From the NCBI GenBank assembly GCA_028023455.1, contig JAQFVV010000569.1, positions 62,001 through 126,000 on the forward strand: DNA of 64,000 bases, read 5' to 3'. The DNA is from Epiperipatus broadwayi (taxonomy: Eukaryota; Onychophora; Udeonychophora; Euonychophora; Peripatidae). The translations under genes and the position numbers were made by a program. The notes beneath the pieces were generated by a model, which saw only the letters and a program-made list of their open reading frames with translations, had not been told where the DNA came from and did not search any database. This document shows, piece by piece, positions 62,518-64,000 of this stretch (positions within the stretch are counted from its first letter, which is position 1; the number at the start of each line of letters is the position of its first letter).

Positions 62518-64000
62518 TTGTGGCCATCTGAATGGGCACAAGGGTTTAAGATACTTTGTATCTTAAATAAATAGTTATATTGTATTAAAAAAATGAAATA
62601 GCCTTAGAATTTTAAAATTTTTTTGATGGAGATTGTTTAAGGCTTAAATATGGATTGCTTATGTAGTTAATTGACCACTTTATAAGTATTTATTAGTATT
62701 ATTGTGGTTAATGAGGTATTTAATGTAAGGAAGGGTGTTGTTTATTAATGGAATTGATACATCTTGTTGGAAAGTTGCAAAGTTATTTTATATTATTGTA
62801 ATATTAGTTGAATGGTTTCAAAATCCTTTATTTATTAATGCTTATCCTTTTGTCAACAATTAATAGACATTTCAATTATATTTAGTTAAGATAGTTCAAT
62901 ATTTAGGTTGTAGTACGTGTGTATGCATGTATGATTCTGCATTGTTTCATTTCATTTTCATCTTTAATAACAGCAAACAATAGTACATTCACAATAAAAA
63001 CATTTAAATTACAGTAGTTAACTTAAATCATTTAACAAATATATATATATATATATATATTTCTTTCCAATAATTAATAGATAGTTAAATCAATGGATTA
63101 TTTTATAAACTGAATAAATTATTAATCATTTTTATTTGATAGTTAATTAATATTCATTTTTCTTTCAAATTTGTAAAATCTATTTATTTTATTATTATTA
63201 TTTTTCTTGTCTTCATTTAGTTTTAAAAATCAAAATTTTTTTTTTTTGAAAAGATTTGTTTTTGCATATGTAATTAGTTAGTTAGCAAGATGCGTGGGAG
63301 TAACCTTGGGAAAAGGCAAATGAACTTTGCTACAAAAGGTTTTAAAAAAGATCTCCAGTGGAAAATTGTCCTTTTAAGGTAATTATAGACAGTAAACAGT
63401 GGTTCATGTATTGTAAAAATTAAAGCCAGTTACTGAAGTCAAATTGACTTTGAAAAGACTTTAGAGTAAAACTTCCAAAGGAGCTTAAGAACTTTATTAT
63501 GGAAAAAATTAATTTAAAAAAATGCAATTCTAAGGTTTAAAGAAAAAAAGGTAAGTTGGTTTGATTAACTCTCTTCGATTTAAACATTTCTGAACTAATC
63601 TTTTTTATAACCATCGTTTAAAAATGTATGTTAATAACATGCAGTCTACATTATTTCACTTAATTATCATTTTAAATAAGAATGGTTTTCATAAATATTA
63701 TTGTTGTATCATTAAGCAACGTGTTTTATATATATATAGAAAATGCATGCAGAACTGTTCTATAGAATATATTTTAATTTCTCACTATTTTTCGTGTAGT
63801 GTTCTTTGTGAAGATTATACATAGACATAAGGATATGTCTATTTTGATAGATCATACTATGTTTAAGTTTATCATAAGGAGATAACAGTATTCATTTATT
63901 TGATATTTCTGGAGCTAATACGTATTATTTTTAAATTAAGGAAATAAAATGTAAGCTACTTCTGTTTAAATTGAATAGAAGGACAGAAATGCGGGTAATT
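62518..64000. other. AT-rich intergenic DNA, no gene seen
   Basis: No gene or dispersed repeat recognised; a TA run at ~63040-63060. The open frame at 63624-63824 is unsupported. Confidence 0.6.

Overview
Eukaryotic, very AT-rich, repeat-dense DNA. I found no convincing single-copy host gene, rRNA, tRNA or CRISPR array, and nothing bacterial. The recognisable coding sequence belongs to retroelements: an RTE-type LINE whose endonuclease reads like those common in insects, a Ty3/gypsy element without env, and two families of long-LTR elements that carry only a coiled-coil Gag-like protein. I infer an arthropod, probably an insect; the species cannot be told from the window.

Layout. 1-3968: copies of a ~0.5 kb repeat (called R1 here) in tandem, foldback and inverted arrangement, around plain AT-rich DNA. 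4606-20853: a minus-strand long-LTR element (LARD-like, 'L1') arranged LTR-internal-LTR-internal-LTR, bounded by TG...CA and a possible ATAT target duplication. Its internal regions carry a coiled-coil gag-like pseudogene, and one of them is joined to a 1.84 kb element with ~690 bp inverted repeats. 20889-21501: a ~610 bp TCTA microsatellite. 22397-22779: a 191 bp tandem duplication. 23795-59283: a decayed RTE LINE on the minus strand, split by a nested insertion. 61582-62517: hairpin (MITE-like) elements beside TA microsatellites.

The nest. A Ty3/gypsy element ('gypsy-A', 26158-58879) sits inside the LINE with target duplication TTAC; removing it rejoins the LINE endonuclease reading frame. 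Gypsy-A is also LTR-internal-LTR-internal-LTR, and its two internal regions share many of the same inactivating mutations, so a dead copy was probably duplicated by unequal recombination. A second gag-only long-LTR element ('L2', 38609-50726) later inserted into the leader of gypsy-A internal copy 2. L2 has ~4.55 kb LTRs that look very similar to each other and an internal region of only ~3.0 kb. That region carries a tRNA-Lys-type primer-binding site, an intact 441-codon coiled-coil ORF, a second overlapping ORF in the -1 frame, a remnant of an integrase C-terminus (GPY/F) and a polypurine tract.

Most notable: L2 ORF1 ends at a canonical-looking -1 frameshift heptamer, T TTA AAT, directly followed by TGA, and the -1 frame opens into ORF2. 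L1 and L2 share an N-terminal Gag motif (DSS-x-EEEREV) and a Lys-type primer site, which suggests a lineage of non-autonomous, gag-encoding, giant-LTR retroelements. They may depend on pol supplied by gypsy relatives; that last step is inference.
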